Below the pieces are notes generated by a model. The model had not been told where the DNA came from. It saw only the letters and a program-made list of their open reading frames with translations, and did no database searches. DNA of 64,000 nt from Sphingomonas endolithica (GTDB lineage Bacteria; Pseudomonadota; Alphaproteobacteria; Sphingomonadales; Sphingomonadaceae): positions 2,676,501 to 2,740,500 of the forward strand of contig NZ_CP103057.1 in assembly GCF_025231525.1 (NCBI RefSeq), written 5' to 3'. Of this stretch, positions 16,473-27,068 are shown piece by piece; the stretch's first letter is position 1; each line of letters begins with the position of its first letter. A program made the translations under genes and the position numbers.

Positions 16473-19241
16473 ATGCCTCATCTCTATCTCGTCGACGGCT
16501 CGGGCTATATCTTCCGCGCCTATCACCGCCTGCCGCCGCTCACCAACAAGCATGGCGAGCCGGTCGGCGCGGTCTATGGCTATACGACGATGCTGTGGAA
16601 GCTGGTCGACGAGCTGCACGCCGCGGATGGCCCGACGCACATGGCGGTGATTCTCGACAAATCGAGCCAGACGTTCCGCAACGAGCTCTACGACCAATAT
16701 AAGGCGCACCGCCCGCCGCCACCCGAAGATCTCGTTCCGCAATTCCCGATGATTCGCGATGCGACGCGAGCCTTCTCGCTGCCGTGCATCGAGACCGAAG
16801 GGCTGGAGGCGGACGACATCATCGCCTGTTATTCCAAGGCCGCGCTGGCGCAGGGCTGGTCGGTGACGATCGTGTCCAGCGACAAGGATCTGATGCAGCT
16901 GATCGAGCCGGGGCTCGATTTGTACGACACGATGAACAACCGGCGCCTGGGGCCGGAACATGTCGCGGAAAAATTCCACGGCATCGAACCCAAGCAACTG
17001 GGCGACGTGCTCGCCTTGATGGGCGACAGCGTCGACAACGTGCCGGGCGTGCCGGGCGTCGGGCCGAAGACCGCGGCCAAATTGATCCTGGAGCATGGCG
17101 ACCTGACCGCCGTGCTGGCTGCTGCGCCGACGATGAAGCCGGGCAAATTGCGAGACAATCTGATCGAGCATGCCGACATGGCGCGGCTCAGCCGCGAGCT
17201 GGTCGAGTTGCGCTGCGACGTGGCCTTGCCGGAGCCGCTCGACGAGTTGGAGCTGAAGGGCATCCCGGATGCGCCGCTGCGGGCGTTTCTGGAGCATCAC
17301 GGTTTCCGCACCCTGCTCAACAAATTGTCGGCGGTGGCCGACGCGCCGGTCGCCGAGCCGGCGCCCGGTTTGCCTGGCGTGGCGGAAGAGGAAGATCTGC
17401 CGTGCGATCATGATGGCTATGAGACGGTGGTCGATGAAGAAGCGCTCGACCGTTGGATCGCGGCCGCGCGGCACCAGGGCTGGGTGGCGATCGACACCGA
17501 GACGACCGGCGTCGATGCGACGCGAGCGCAACTGGTGGGGATCAGCCTGGCGCTCGCACCCAACAAGGCGTGTTACATCCCGCTGGCGCATGGCGGCACC
17601 GACATGTTCGCCGAAGTGCCGGTGCAGCTCGACCGCGCGGTGGCGCTGGAGAAATTGAAGGGCCTGTTCGAGGATCCCTCGGTGCTCAAGATCGGGCATA
17701 ACCTGAAATACGACATGATCGTGCTCGCTGGGTGCGGGCTCGATGTCTTCCCGTTCGACGACACGATCGTGATGAGCTTCGATCTCGATGCCGGACTGCA
17801 CGGCCACGGCATGGACGAGCTCGCCGCCACGCACCTGTCGCACAGCTGCATCGCGTTCAAGGACGTGGTCGGCGTGGGCAAGACGCAGCGCAGCTTCGCC
17901 GAGGTCGATCTTAAGGCCGCGACGCGTTACGCCGCGGAGGATGCCGATGTGACGCTGCGCCTGTGGCGGCGCTTCAAGCCGCGGCTGCCGGCGGAAAGCG
18001 CGACGCGCGTTTACGAGATGGTCGATCGCCCGCTGATCCCGGTGATCGCGCAGATGGAGCGGCACGGCATCAAGGTCGACGCCGCCAAATTGTCGCAACT
18101 CTCGACCGAATTCGCCCACCAGATGGGCGCGCTGGAGGTCGAGATCCACGCCGCGGCGGGTGGCGCCTTCACCATCGGATCGCCCAAGCAGCTCGGCGAC
18201 GTGCTGTTCGAGCGGATGGGCATCAAGGGCGGGCGCAAGGGCAAGTCGGGCGTCTATTCGACCGACGTCACCGAGCTCGAGCGTATCGCTGCGGACAAGG
18301 ATTCGCCGGGCAAGGACATTGCGCGGCAAGTGCTCGACTGGCGCCAGCTGTCGAAGCTGAAAAGCACCTATACCGATGCGTTGCAGGCGCAGATCAATCC
18401 GGCGACGGGGCGCGTGCACACCAGCTATTCGCTGACCGGCGCGCAGACCGGTCGCCTGTCCTCGACCGATCCCAATCTGCAGAACATCCCGATCCGCACC
18501 GAGATCGGCCGCCAGATCCGCGATGCGTTCGTCGCGGACCAAGGCAATGTGCTGCTCGCCGCCGATTACAGCCAGATCGAATTGCGGCTCGCAGCGCACA
18601 TGGCCGACGTGCCCGCGCTGAAGCAGGCGTTCGCCAATGGCGACGACATCCACAGCCTCACCGCGCAGGAACTGTTCGGCGAGGTCAACCGCGACACACG
18701 CGGCCGCGCCAAGACGATCAACTTCGCGATCCTCTATGGCATCAGCCGTTGGGGTCTGGCCGGGCGGCTCGACGTGACGGCGGACGAAGCGCAGGCGATG
18801 ATCGACCGCTATTTCGAACGCTTCCCGGGCATCCGCAACTATATCGCCGCGACCACCGAGACGGTGCGCGACACCGGCTTTACCACCACGTTGTTCGGGC
18901 GGAAGACGCACTTTCCGCGGATCAAGTCGAAGGTGCAGCACGAGCGGCAGGGCGCCGAGCGCGCGGCGATCAACGCGCCGATCCAGGGGACCAGCGCCGA
19001 TATCATCAAGCGCGCGATGGTGCGGATGGGGCCGGCGCTGCTCGAAGCGGGGCTGCCCAATGTGCGCATGCTGCTGCAGGTGCACGACGAACTGGTGTTC
19101 GAACTGCCCGAGGGCGACGTCGAAGCGGCCAGGCCGGTGATCGAGCGCGTCATGGCCAACGCCGCAGCGCCGGCCGTGGTGCTGGATGTACCGTTGGGGA
19201 TCGAGATCGGCACGGGACTTAGTTGGGGCGCGGCGCATTGA
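16473..19241 (+). CDS. polA: DNA polymerase I
   Basis: A 922-residue PolA with all three domains. The N-terminal 5' nuclease begins MPHLYLVDGSGYIFRAYHRL and keeps the acidic residues in VSSDKDLMQL and GDSVDNVPGVPGVGPKTA. The 3'-5' exonuclease is intact, with AIDTETTG and NLKYDM. The polymerase shows motif A LLAADYSQIELR, motif B RGRAKTINFAILYG and motif C LQVHDELVFE. The ATG at 16473 is chosen because upstream codons lie in the preceding gene and are not conserved. The stop overlaps the start of the flippase gene. Confidence 0.97.
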   Translation: MPHLYLVDGSGYIFRAYHRLPPLTNKHGEPVGAVYGYTTMLWKLVDELHAADGPTHMAVILDKSSQTFRNELYDQYKAHRPPPPEDLVPQFPMIRDATRAFSLPCIETEGLEADDIIACYSKAALAQGWSVTIVSSDKDLMQLIEPGLDLYDTMNNRRLGPEHVAEKFHGIEPKQLGDVLALMGDSVDNVPGVPGVGPKTAAKLILEHGDLTAVLAAAPTMKPGKLRDNLIEHADMARLSRELVELRCDVALPEPLDELELKGIPDAPLRAFLEHHGFRTLLNKLSAVADAPVAEPAPGLPGVAEEEDLPCDHDGYETVVDEEALDRWIAAARHQGWVAIDTETTGVDATRAQLVGISLALAPNKACYIPLAHGGTDMFAEVPVQLDRAVALEKLKGLFEDPSVLKIGHNLKYDMIVLAGCGLDVFPFDDTIVMSFDLDAGLHGHGMDELAATHLSHSCIAFKDVVGVGKTQRSFAEVDLKAATRYAAEDADVTLRLWRRFKPRLPAESATRVYEMVDRPLIPVIAQMERHGIKVDAAKLSQLSTEFAHQMGALEVEIHAAAGGAFTIGSPKQLGDVLFERMGIKGGRKGKSGVYSTDVTELERIAADKDSPGKDIARQVLDWRQLSKLKSTYTDALQAQINPATGRVHTSYSLTGAQTGRLSSTDPNLQNIPIRTEIGRQIRDAFVADQGNVLLAADYSQIELRLAAHMADVPALKQAFANGDDIHSLTAQELFGEVNRDTRGRAKTINFAILYGISRWGLAGRLDVTADEAQAMIDRYFERFPGIRNYIAATTETVRDTGFTTTLFGRKTHFPRIKSKVQHERQGAERAAINAPIQGTSADIIKRAMVRMGPALLEAGLPNVRMLLQVHDELVFELPEGDVEAARPVIERVMANAAAPAVVLDVPLGIEIGTGLSWGAAH

Positions 19242-20773
19242 GCCAGACCGGGGGGGGAAAGACGGGGGCCCAGATCACCGACGGCAAGGATGAGTTGAAC
19301 GCGCTGGCCAAGGGCGGGCGTACCAACATCATCGGTTTCCTCATGCGTCTAGTCGCGCGGCTGCCGTTCCTGTTCATTGCCGGGCGCATCTACGGCCCGG
19401 AGATGGTCGGGCGCTTTGCGCTGGCCGTGGTGGTGGTCGAACTGGCGGCGCTGGTGGCGACGCTCGGGCTCAAGCGCGGGCTGGCACAAGCCTTGTCGAA
19501 GGGCGATCGCCCGGCGGTGTGCGTGGTGTGGGACGCGATGGCCGTGGCGCTGATCGCGTCGCTGATCGCCAGCGCGGTGCTCGTCGCGCTGCCCGAGATC
19601 ATGTACCCCAACAGCGAAATCCGCGGCATGGATCGCTGGCTGGCGCTGATCGTGTTCGCCACTGCCTGGTCGGACATCAGCCTGGCGGCGCTGGCCTATC
19701 GCCGCAACGTCAAGGCGACGGTCACGGCGCGGGCAGTGGTGGAGCCATGGACGATTTCGATCGCGGCCTGGGCTTTCTCCTTCTACTCGCTGCGCGACGG
19801 GCTGGTGCTGTCGTACATCGCCTCGATGGCGGCCGCTTTGGTCGCGTCGCTGATCCCGTTCCTGCGCAGCTATGGCCTGCCTTATGGCTGGCGACCACGG
19901 CCGAGCATCCTGATCGATCTTGCCGGGCGCAACGTGCCGCTGGCCGGTGCGGACGCGATCGAATGGGCGACGCGCAACGTCGATCGCTTCATTTTGGGCG
20001 TCATGTTCGAGCCGAAGATCGTCGGCATCTACTACATGGCGCAGCAGGTCGCCTCGATCCCGCAGAAGCTGAAGACGAGCTTTGACCCGATTCTCGGCCC
20101 GGTCGTCACGGCGGCACTGGCGCGGAACGACAAGGAAGCAGTCGCGCATCAGGTGCGCCAGGTGAGCTTCTGGATCATGGCGGCGCAAACGGGCCTCGCG
20201 CTGATGGGATCGATCCCGGGCGAAGCGGTGATGGGCGTAGTCGGGCCGCAATTCGTCGCCGGCACGGCCGCCCTGGGCTTCCTGCTCACCGCCGAGGCGG
20301 CGGCATCGACCGGCGCGGTATCGGAAGGCGCGCTGGTATATATTGCGCGGTTCGGCAATCTGCTGATCTCGGCCGCGATGCTGTGCTTCCAGATCGGGCT
20401 GAGCTTCGGGCTGATCTTTGCGATCCGCAGCGGCGGCTGGCCGGTCAATTACCAGGCGGCAGGGCCGGCGATCGCGCTGCTGCTGTCGGTCGGGCTGACC
20501 TCGGTGATCAAGTCGAACTTCCTGTCGCATTTGCTGAAGGCACGCGTCGCGGGATGGCGCTGGCCGATGCTGTGGGGCGCACTGGCGGCGATCGCAGTCG
20601 GGTCCATCTTCACGCTGTTGCCCAAGCGGCTCGAATGGCTGGAGGTGCTGCTAGGCATTCCGGCGATTGCCGGGGCCTATCTGTTCGTGATCTTCAAATG
20701 GGCGCTGACCACCGAGGACCGGGCGCTGTTCAAGTCGATGCCGAAGGAAGGCGCTGTTCCGGCGACCGCCTAG
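19238..20773 (+). CDS. Lipopolysaccharide/polysaccharide flippase (Wzx-like, MATE/MOP fold)
   Basis: A polytopic protein of about 510 residues with 12 to 14 predicted helices. It shows the MOP flippase layout: FLMRLVARLPFLFIAGRIYGPEMVGRFAL at the start, then WATRNVDRFILGVMFEPKIVGIYYMAQQVASIP in the middle. Such proteins move lipid-linked sugar units across the inner membrane. A TTG start overlaps the polA stop, placing a G8 tract (19250-19257) in the first codons; TTG at 19295 behind AAGGA is a second option. No other polysaccharide gene lies beside it. Confidence 0.85.
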   Translation: MSQTGGGKTGAQITDGKDELNALAKGGRTNIIGFLMRLVARLPFLFIAGRIYGPEMVGRFALAVVVVELAALVATLGLKRGLAQALSKGDRPAVCVVWDAMAVALIASLIASAVLVALPEIMYPNSEIRGMDRWLALIVFATAWSDISLAALAYRRNVKATVTARAVVEPWTISIAAWAFSFYSLRDGLVLSYIASMAAALVASLIPFLRSYGLPYGWRPRPSILIDLAGRNVPLAGADAIEWATRNVDRFILGVMFEPKIVGIYYMAQQVASIPQKLKTSFDPILGPVVTAALARNDKEAVAHQVRQVSFWIMAAQTGLALMGSIPGEAVMGVVGPQFVAGTAALGFLLTAEAAASTGAVSEGALVYIARFGNLLISAAMLCFQIGLSFGLIFAIRSGGWPVNYQAAGPAIALLLSVGLTSVIKSNFLSHLLKARVAGWRWPMLWGALAAIAVGSIFTLLPKRLEWLEVLLGIPAIAGAYLFVIFKWALTTEDRALFKSMPKEGAVPATA

Positions 20774-20791
20774 GTGGGCGATATCTCGCTG

Positions 20792-20892
20792 TTCCCCGGC
20801 GAAGGCCGGGGTCTAGTCGCGGAACGTCCTTTGGTTCGTGTTGCGGAAGGTACGACGACCTTCGCGCCTGGACCCCGGCCTTCGCCGGGGAA
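20792..20892. repeat. Palindromic repeat between convergent flippase and purH
   Basis: The left arm TTCCCCGGCGAAGGCCGGGG and the right arm CCCCGGCCTTCGCCGGGGAA are exact reverse complements spaced by about 60 bases. Each arm also folds on itself (7-bp stem, 4-base loop). Because it lies between two convergent genes it may end transcription from both, though no T run is present. It is the best-preserved copy of the family in this window. Confidence 0.75.
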
Positions 20893-20897
20893 CGCCA

Positions 20898-22469
20898 TCA
20901 GTGACGGAAGTGGCGCATGCCGGTGAAGACCATGGCAAGGCCTGCCTCGTCCGCCGCGGCGATGACGTCGGCGTCGCGGATCGAGCCGCCTGGCTGGATC
21001 ACTGCCGTGGCACCCGCCTCGACCGCGGCGAGCAGACCGTCGGCGAACGGGAAGAAGGCGTCCGACGCCACTGCCGAGCCGATCGTGCGCGGGGTTGCCC
21101 AGCCGGCCTTGTCGGCGGCGTCCTTGGCCTTCCACGCGGCGATGCGGGCGGATTCGAGCCGGTTCATCTGGCCCGCGCCGATGCCCGCGGTGCTGCCGCC
21201 CTTAGCATAGACGATCGCGTTGGACTTGACGTGTTTGGCCACCGTCCAGGCGAAGCGGCAATCCGCCAGTTCTTCCGCAGTTGGCTGGCGCCTGGTCACC
21301 ACCTTGAGGTCGGCGTCGGTCAACATGCCATTGTCGCGCGTCTGCAGCAGCCAGCCGCCGGTGATCGACTTGGCCTGCAGCCCCGGTCGCGCGGCATCGG
21401 GCAGGTCGCCGGTCAGCAGCAGGCGCAGGTTCTTCTTGGCGGCGAAGATCTCCAGCGCCTCGTCATCGGCATCCGGCGCGATGACGACTTCGGTGAAGAT
21501 GCCGGTGATCGCGCGCGCGGTCTGCGCATCGAGCGGGCGGTTCAGTGCGATGATCCCGCCGAATGCGGAGACGGTGTCGCAGGCAAAGGCGGCTTCATAC
21601 GCAGCCGCCAGTGTGTCGGCGGTTGCCACCCCGCAAGGGTTGGCATGCTTGACGATGACCACGCTTGGATCCTTGTCGCGGAATTCGGCGATCAGCTCCA
21701 GCGCGGCATCGGCATCGTTGAGATTGTTGTAGCTCAGCTCCTTGCCCTGCACCTGGCTCGCCTGGCCGATGCCGCGCGTCGTCGCGCCGGCGGTGGTGTA
21801 GAAGGCCGCCTGCTGGTGCGGGTTCTCGCCATAACGCAGGCTCTCGCCGCGCTTGAGCACGATCGGCAGCGTAGCAGGGAAGGCCTCGCCCTGATCGTCC
21901 TGCGCGAACCATCCGGCGATCATCGAATCATAGGTTGCGGTGGCGGTATAGGCCTTGGCGGCAAGCCTCTTGCGATCGTCGAGCGTCGTGCTGCCGCCGG
22001 CGACCAAGGCATAATCCTGGGGGTCGGTGAGGATCGCGACGCTGGCATGGTTCTTCGCCGCCGAACGGATCATCGACGGGCCGCCGATATCGATATTCTC
22101 GATGATCTCGTCGCGCTCAGCGCCTTTGGCAACGGTGGCGGCGAACGGATACAGATTGACCACGACGAGGTCAATCGCGCCGATGCCGTGCGCGTCCATC
22201 GCCGCGACATGTTCGGGATTGTCGCGCACGGCGAGCAGCCCGCCATGCACCACCGGGTGCAGCGTCTTCACGCGGCCGTCCATCATCTCCGGGAAGCCGG
22301 TCAGGTCACTGATATCACGCACCTCTAGGCCGGCATCGCGGAGCGCTTTGGCCGTGCCGCCGGTCGAAACCAGTTCGACGCCCTGTCCGGCCAGGCCCGT
22401 GGCAAGCTCGACGATACCGGTCTTGTCGGACACCGACAGCAAGGCGCGGCGGATGGTGATAGCGGTCAT
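20898..22469 (-). CDS. purH: Bifunctional AICAR formyltransferase / IMP cyclohydrolase
   Basis: PurH does the last two steps of IMP synthesis. The N-terminal IMP cyclohydrolase domain (about residues 1-200) shows [41 protein letters not shown] and HGGLLA. The C-terminal transformylase has [12 protein letters not shown], the KHANPCG motif with the catalytic Lys-His pair, and the closing [16 protein letters not shown]. The length of 523 residues is standard. It is the last gene of a minus-strand run rsmB-rpe-heparinase-purH. Confidence 0.97.
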   Translation of the reverse strand: MTAITIRRALLSVSDKTGIVELATGLAGQGVELVSTGGTAKALRDAGLEVRDISDLTGFPEMMDGRVKTLHPVVHGGLLAVRDNPEHVAAMDAHGIGAIDLVVVNLYPFAATVAKGAERDEIIENIDIGGPSMIRSAAKNHASVAILTDPQDYALVAGGSTTLDDRKRLAAKAYTATATYDSMIAGWFAQDDQGEAFPATLPIVLKRGESLRYGENPHQQAAFYTTAGATTRGIGQASQVQGKELSYNNLNDADAALELIAEFRDKDPSVVIVKHANPCGVATADTLAAAYEAAFACDTVSAFGGIIALNRPLDAQTARAITGIFTEVVIAPDADDEALEIFAAKKNLRLLLTGDLPDAARPGLQAKSITGGWLLQTRDNGMLTDADLKVVTRRQPTAEELADCRFAWTVAKHVKSNAIVYAKGGSTAGIGAGQMNRLESARIAAWKAKDAADKAGWATPRTIGSAVASDAFFPFADGLLAAVEAGATAVIQPGGSIRDADVIAAADEAGLAMVFTGMRHFRH

Positions 22470-22484
22470 GATCGTTTCCGTTGC

Positions 22485-24206
22485 TTAATTGGCAGTTTTC
22501 AACACCCAGCTGATGCTGGAGCCGCCGGCCGGCGTTTCGCCCGTGACGACGAGCTGATGGGTCGATTGCGGGCGGCCATCGGGGTCGATCCAGAGGCTAT
22601 CCTCGACGGCGAGCGCGCCACCGCGGCAGCGGAACTGCCACAAGGCCCCGCCCGGCAGCCGCAGCAGCGCCGCCATGCCGTCGGCGGTTGGCGAGACCTG
22701 GACGCCGGCGCCCAGATGGAAGCGCACAGCGAAAGCGGTGCCGGCCTTGCTCCGCTTGCCCGATGGCAGCAGCATATCCTCGCCGCGCAGTTCGCGCCCG
22801 TCGCTGGTCAGCGTCAGTTGCCGGCGGTGGAGAAAGCCGTAGCGCCGCACATAGCCGTCATGGCTCGCCTCGATGCGGCTCGATGTCTCGGTTTCCTGGC
22901 GTGCCAGCTCGACCTCGGCGACACCGCGGCCGAGCGTACCATCGGCATGGATCGCGGTCGAATTGCTGTCCCCCACGGTAAGCGTCGAATGCGCCGCGGT
23001 GGTGCGCAGTCCTTCGGCCAGCGCCGCAGGCAGTTGCGCCACGGCAAAGCGCGCGCCGCCGCAATTGACCACCAGCCGCGCTGGTCCGTCCGATAGTTCG
23101 AACGCCAGTGTCGATGCGCATCCGCCTTCGACCAGCCGTGCGACCGGCGGCGGGGCGGCGTCCATCACCACCACCGTTCCGCCCGCGGCAAGACGCTGAT
23201 AGCCCCAGTCGCGCGCCTGCCGCAGCGGCCGGGCGCGGACGCCCGTCGCCTCGATGACTTGCGCGAGCATTGCCGCGGGCACCGGGCCGCCGCCCTGCCA
23301 GCTCGACAGCGCCTTGTCGCCCAGGCACACGCCGAGCAATGCCGGCACCATCCGGGCGAGCGCATCCTGCACGGACGCCGGCGCCTGCAGCCGGCGCGAC
23401 TCATAGGTCTCGCGCAACATGGTCAGCAGCATGATCACGTCGAGCAGGGCGGCCGGCGAGCGCGCAACGCCACCGCCATCGTCGAACACCGACACGGCCA
23501 GCGTCCGGGCAAGTGCGGCTTCCATGCCGGACCGACGCGCATCGCCGCCAGCGATGAGCAACCCGCCGACGGCGACACCGCACATCGCGGCAATGCGCGG
23601 CGCACCCGGCGGCATCTTTTCCGCGCTGCGATCGATATGCCGGGCGCCGCGCGCCAAGGTGTTGAGCACGCGGCTGCGATAGACGAGATCGGTCGAGGAC
23701 AGCAGCAGCGGGGCATGCGCGGTCCAGAACAGGATCCGCCTGCCCCACAGATCGGCCCGCCAAGCCGGTTCGGAGACGGTGTCGGCGTGCTCGCGCAGCC
23801 AGCCGCGCATCAATGCCTCGGCGATCGGCGCCGCTTGCGCGCGGGTCGCCACGGTCGAGAGATCGCGCAGCCAGGCGAAGCTGTGCAGATGATCGGCAAA
23901 ACGGCGCGACATCGTCGCCTTGCGATCGAACAAGCCGTCGAAGGCGCGCGTCTCACCGCGGAACGTCATCTCGCCGGCGAGCAGGGCATGGCCGCGCTTG
24001 ACGTCGCCCATGATCGGATCGTCGGGCACGGCGATCAGCTTGAGCGGGTAGCGGCCCTTCAGCTTCAGGCCATGGATCGGCGTGCGCCAGGTAAGACGAT
24101 GGAAGCGCTCGCTAAGGCGTTCTGCAAGCGACAGGCCAGCATCGCCGCCGACGCGGATCAGCCGTTTTCCCTCGTCGATCCCGTCGCCCTGGCGCTCGTC
24201 GGTCAC
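22485..24206 (-). CDS. Heparinase II/III family protein
   Basis: A 573-residue protein with the alpha/alpha-toroid plus beta-sheet layout of heparinase II/III-like polysaccharide lyases. The N-terminal half is helical with [15 protein letters not shown] and [15 protein letters not shown]; the C-terminal half has [22 protein letters not shown] and the beta-rich tail. Such genes sit next to purH in many sphingomonads and may act on cell-surface polysaccharide. The GTG start overlaps the rpe stop (GTGA). No signal peptide is evident, so localisation is unclear. Confidence 0.85.
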   Translation of the reverse strand: MTDERQGDGIDEGKRLIRVGGDAGLSLAERLSERFHRLTWRTPIHGLKLKGRYPLKLIAVPDDPIMGDVKRGHALLAGEMTFRGETRAFDGLFDRKATMSRRFADHLHSFAWLRDLSTVATRAQAAPIAEALMRGWLREHADTVSEPAWRADLWGRRILFWTAHAPLLLSSTDLVYRSRVLNTLARGARHIDRSAEKMPPGAPRIAAMCGVAVGGLLIAGGDARRSGMEAALARTLAVSVFDDGGGVARSPAALLDVIMLLTMLRETYESRRLQAPASVQDALARMVPALLGVCLGDKALSSWQGGGPVPAAMLAQVIEATGVRARPLRQARDWGYQRLAAGGTVVVMDAAPPPVARLVEGGCASTLAFELSDGPARLVVNCGGARFAVAQLPAALAEGLRTTAAHSTLTVGDSNSTAIHADGTLGRGVAEVELARQETETSSRIEASHDGYVRRYGFLHRRQLTLTSDGRELRGEDMLLPSGKRSKAGTAFAVRFHLGAGVQVSPTADGMAALLRLPGGALWQFRCRGGALAVEDSLWIDPDGRPQSTHQLVVTGETPAGGSSISWVLKTAN

Positions 24207-24877
24207 CCGCCGCCCAGCCCGGCCCGAAGCCCCGCAATGTTGGCGGCATAGGCATCCGGCCCGCCGCGGAAGGTGGCGGTACCGGCGACCAGCGCATCCG
24301 CGCCCGCGGCGATCGCCAGCGGCGCGGTGCGGTGATCGATCCCGCCATCGACCTCGAGATCGACGTGCAGCCCGGCCTTGTCGATCATCTTGCGTACCGC
24401 CTCGACCTTGCGCAGCTGGCTCTCGATGAAGCTCTGCCCGCCAAAGCCCGGATTGACGCTCATCACCAGCACGAGATCGATCTCCTCGAGCAGATAATCG
24501 AGCGCCTTGGCCGGCGTCTGCGGCGTCAGGACCACGCCCGCGCGCTTGCCCAGGCCCCTTATGCGCTGGACGGTGCGATGCGTGTGCGGGCCGGCCTCGA
24601 CATGGACGCTGATCGTGTCGGCGCCAGCCTCGGCAAAGGCCTCAAGGAAGGCATCGACCGGCGCGATCATCAGGTGGACGTCGAGCGGCTTGGCGGTGTG
24701 CGGGCGAATCGCCTTCACGACGGCCGGGCCGATCGTGATGTTGGGCACGAAATGGCCGTCCATGACATCGACATGGATCCAGTCGGCGCCGGCTGCGTCA
24801 ACCGCGCGGACTTCCTCGCCCAATCGCGCGAAGTCGGCGGACAGGATCGAGGGAGCGATGCGGACGGAATGTGGCAT
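24203..24877 (-). CDS. rpe: Ribulose-phosphate 3-epimerase
   Basis: Rpe interconverts ribulose 5-phosphate and xylulose 5-phosphate in the pentose phosphate pathway. The TIM-barrel motifs are clear: [13 protein letters not shown] at the start, [17 protein letters not shown] with metal-binding His and Asp, [20 protein letters not shown] and LEVDGGI carrying the second catalytic Asp. The 224-residue length is normal. It overlaps the heparinase gene by 4 bases. Confidence 0.96.
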   Translation of the reverse strand: MPHSVRIAPSILSADFARLGEEVRAVDAAGADWIHVDVMDGHFVPNITIGPAVVKAIRPHTAKPLDVHLMIAPVDAFLEAFAEAGADTISVHVEAGPHTHRTVQRIRGLGKRAGVVLTPQTPAKALDYLLEEIDLVLVMSVNPGFGGQSFIESQLRKVEAVRKMIDKAGLHVDLEVDGGIDHRTAPLAIAAGADALVAGTATFRGGPDAYAANIAGLRAGLGGG

Positions 24878-24915
24878 GCGCGATCCTGTAGCATGGGCGC
24901 CCGCGCCCGCAAGGT

Positions 24916-26199
24916 TCAGCCGATATGTTTCAGGCGCACCATGAAGAAGCCGTCCATGCCGCCATGGTCGGCGAGCATGCCCGGAAGGGTGCGGAGATAG
25001 CCTGCTTCGTCGGGCACCATGCCTTCAGGCAGTTCCTCCGCCCGGACCGGATCGACTGCGAAACGATCGTTGACGGCAAGGAAGCGCTTGAGCTGTTGTT
25101 CGCCTTCCTGCGGTTCCAGCGAGCAGGTGGCGTAGACCAACGTCCCGCCGGGCTTAACCCAGGTCGCGGCGCGCGCGAGGATCCGTTCCTGCAGCGTCGC
25201 CATCTCCGCGATCAGCGACGGGCGGACGCGGTGAAGCACATCGGGGTGGCGGCGGAAGATGCCGGTGGCGCTGCACGGCGCGTCGATCAGCACTGCGTCG
25301 GCCAGCTCGGCCGGCTTCCACAACAGGGCGTCGGCCGTGACGATGTCGGCGGCGAGGCGGGTTCGCGCGAGATTGTCGGTGAGGCGCTCCAGCCGGGTCG
25401 GCGAATTGTCGAGCGCGGTGACCTGCCAGCCGGCGGCGGCGAGCTGCATCGTCTTGCCGCCCGGCGCCGCACAAACGTCGATCGCCGTTCCGGTACCACT
25501 ACCGATCAGGCGTGCGGGCAAGGACGCGGCGATATCCTGCACCCACCAGGCTCCCTCGTCGAAGCCCGGCATCTCCGGCACATGGCCGCCGGGCAGGCGG
25601 ACATGGCCCGGCATCAGCGAGACGCCGCCGAGCTGTTCGGCCCAATCGTCGGTGCGCGCGGGGTCGGCCAGCGTCAGATCGAGCGGCGGGGGAGCGGCGA
25701 TGGCGTGCTCGGCCGCCTCGATCATGTCGTCGCCCCAGGCCGCATGCCAGCGGATCGCCACCGGATCGGGCAGCGTCGGCACGTCGGGCAAGGCATCGCC
25801 GCGACGCGACAGTGTGCCGAACACGCCGTGGACCAGCTTGCGCGGCCCGCCATCGACCAACGGCAGCACGGTGGAGATCGCCGCATGCGCGGGCGTGCCG
25901 AGCGCCAGCGTCTGGACGAGCGCGATGCGCAGCGCGGCGCGCGCCTTGGCATCGTCCGGCAAAGGCCGCGCCGTCGCCGAATCGATCAGCGCGTCGAGAT
26001 CGGGCAGCCGGCGCAGCACCTCGGCGGCGATGGCACGGGCGAGCGCGCGATCGTCGGCGCGGTCGATGCCCGCGGTGGCCCGGTCGAGCACCGCTTCGAG
26101 CGGCAGGCCCTGGCGCAACACCGCATCGAGCAAGCGCAACGCGGCGCGACGGGCAGGGACGCCGGGGGCGTCGCCGGAGGAATGATGCTCTGAAACCAT
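24916..26199 (-). CDS. rsmB: 16S rRNA (cytosine-967-C5)-methyltransferase
   Basis: An RsmB/NOP family methyltransferase. The N-terminal 140 residues match the NusB-like RNA-binding domain ([32 protein letters not shown]). The C-terminal part holds the SAM site [26 protein letters not shown], the [15 protein letters not shown] motif with one catalytic Cys, and the second Cys in [15 protein letters not shown]. The ATG at 26199 is preferred; longer starts reach the divergent DUF1674 gene. It heads the run to rpe and purH. Confidence 0.93.
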   Translation of the reverse strand: MVSEHHSSGDAPGVPARRAALRLLDAVLRQGLPLEAVLDRATAGIDRADDRALARAIAAEVLRRLPDLDALIDSATARPLPDDAKARAALRIALVQTLALGTPAHAAISTVLPLVDGGPRKLVHGVFGTLSRRGDALPDVPTLPDPVAIRWHAAWGDDMIEAAEHAIAAPPPLDLTLADPARTDDWAEQLGGVSLMPGHVRLPGGHVPEMPGFDEGAWWVQDIAASLPARLIGSGTGTAIDVCAAPGGKTMQLAAAGWQVTALDNSPTRLERLTDNLARTRLAADIVTADALLWKPAELADAVLIDAPCSATGIFRRHPDVLHRVRPSLIAEMATLQERILARAATWVKPGGTLVYATCSLEPQEGEQQLKRFLAVNDRFAVDPVRAEELPEGMVPDEAGYLRTLPGMLADHGGMDGFFMVRLKHIG

Positions 26200-26329
26200 G
26201 GCGCAGCCATTGGGCATGCCCGGCGCGATGTAAAGTGCGGCGCGGCGGCGCGCAGTACGCGATCCGCCACTTGAAGCACGTGCGCCGAGCGCCGATGTGA
26301 CGAACCACAGCCCCTGAGGAGCATCGATC

Positions 26330-26503
26330 ATGGGCACCCGCCCGCCACATTTGAAGCCGCCGGCCTATCTGTCGAAGAACGTGCCCGTGCCGGCGCCCGA
26401 TCCCAAGCCCGAGACCGACGCTCCTAAGCAGGCCGATCCTTTAGGGCTCAACCCGACGCGCTATGGCGACTGGGAGCGGAAGGGCATCGCGATCGATTTC
26501 TGA
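26330..26503 (+). CDS. DUF1674 protein, SdhAF4-like succinate dehydrogenase assembly factor
   Basis: A 57-residue frame with an ATG preceded by GAGGAG about 8 bases upstream. The protein starts MGTRPPHLKPPAYLSKN, has a Pro-rich middle and ends LNPTRYGDWERKGIAIDF. That C-terminus is the DUF1674 hallmark (NPTRYGDWE..G...DF), shared with mitochondrial SDHAF4, which binds flavinylated SdhA before complex II assembly. The bacterial role is inferred from the family. It lies divergently from rsmB, a common arrangement in alphaproteobacteria. Confidence 0.88.
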   Translation: MGTRPPHLKPPAYLSKNVPVPAPDPKPETDAPKQADPLGLNPTRYGDWERKGIAIDF

Positions 26504-26655
26504 CCACGGTTACTGCTGCCGCCCCGCTCGCGGGATGGCCTGAGTGATAGCCTTCGCATGTGCTCCTGCAAACGCACGAGCCAGATCTGCCGATGGCGCT
26601 CTTTCTGATCCACCCGGCGGAACATGGCTGCTACACAGATGTGCGACGCTGGCCT

Positions 26656-27035
26656 TCAGAAATCCGCATCCGACGATGCCTCGAACGCATCGAACACGCG
26701 CCAAGCGCCATCGGCCTCTCTGAAGCGGACGATGAAGTTGCGCCCGGCGCGCTGCCAGACGATCTCGCGTACGGGCGTTCGCGCCTTGCGCGCCGCGCCG
26801 CCGGGCAACTGGCTCGCGACCCCGCCGCTATAGGTACCAACGCCTTCGCCAGCGCGGAACCGATCCTCGCACTGGGGACGCCATAGGCGGCAAGCAGGTC
26901 CTCGGCGGTGCGGCCCATAAGTTCGGGATGCCGTTCCATTGGCGCATTGCGGTACTCATCATCGCCACAGCTTGTCGCGTCCCAAGGCGGAACCGGCTTA
27001 GTGGAAGGTGCCCTACTGTCAGGGCGAGTGCGCAT
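26656..27035 (-). pseudogene. Decayed hypothetical gene with internal frameshift
   Basis: On the minus strand a frame encodes APMERHPELMGRTAEDLLAA then YGVPSA, after which a second frame, shifted by one base near 26870, continues as EDRFRAGEGVGTYSGG, then REIVWQRAGRNFIVRFRE and WRVFDAFEASSDADF before the stop at 26656. The parts join smoothly if one base is restored in GTGCGAGG. The N-terminus around CGDDEYRNAP resembles the start of a mature lipoprotein, but no signal peptide is intact. Function unknown. Confidence 0.6.
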
Positions 27036-27068
27036 CGGCGTGACTGCCTGCGGACGGGAAGATGAGGA

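Noticed and set aside
16254..19238. A nearly 1000-codon open frame opposite polA
   Set aside because: Antisense to DNA polymerase I with low-complexity composition and no domain; an effect of high GC at third positions.
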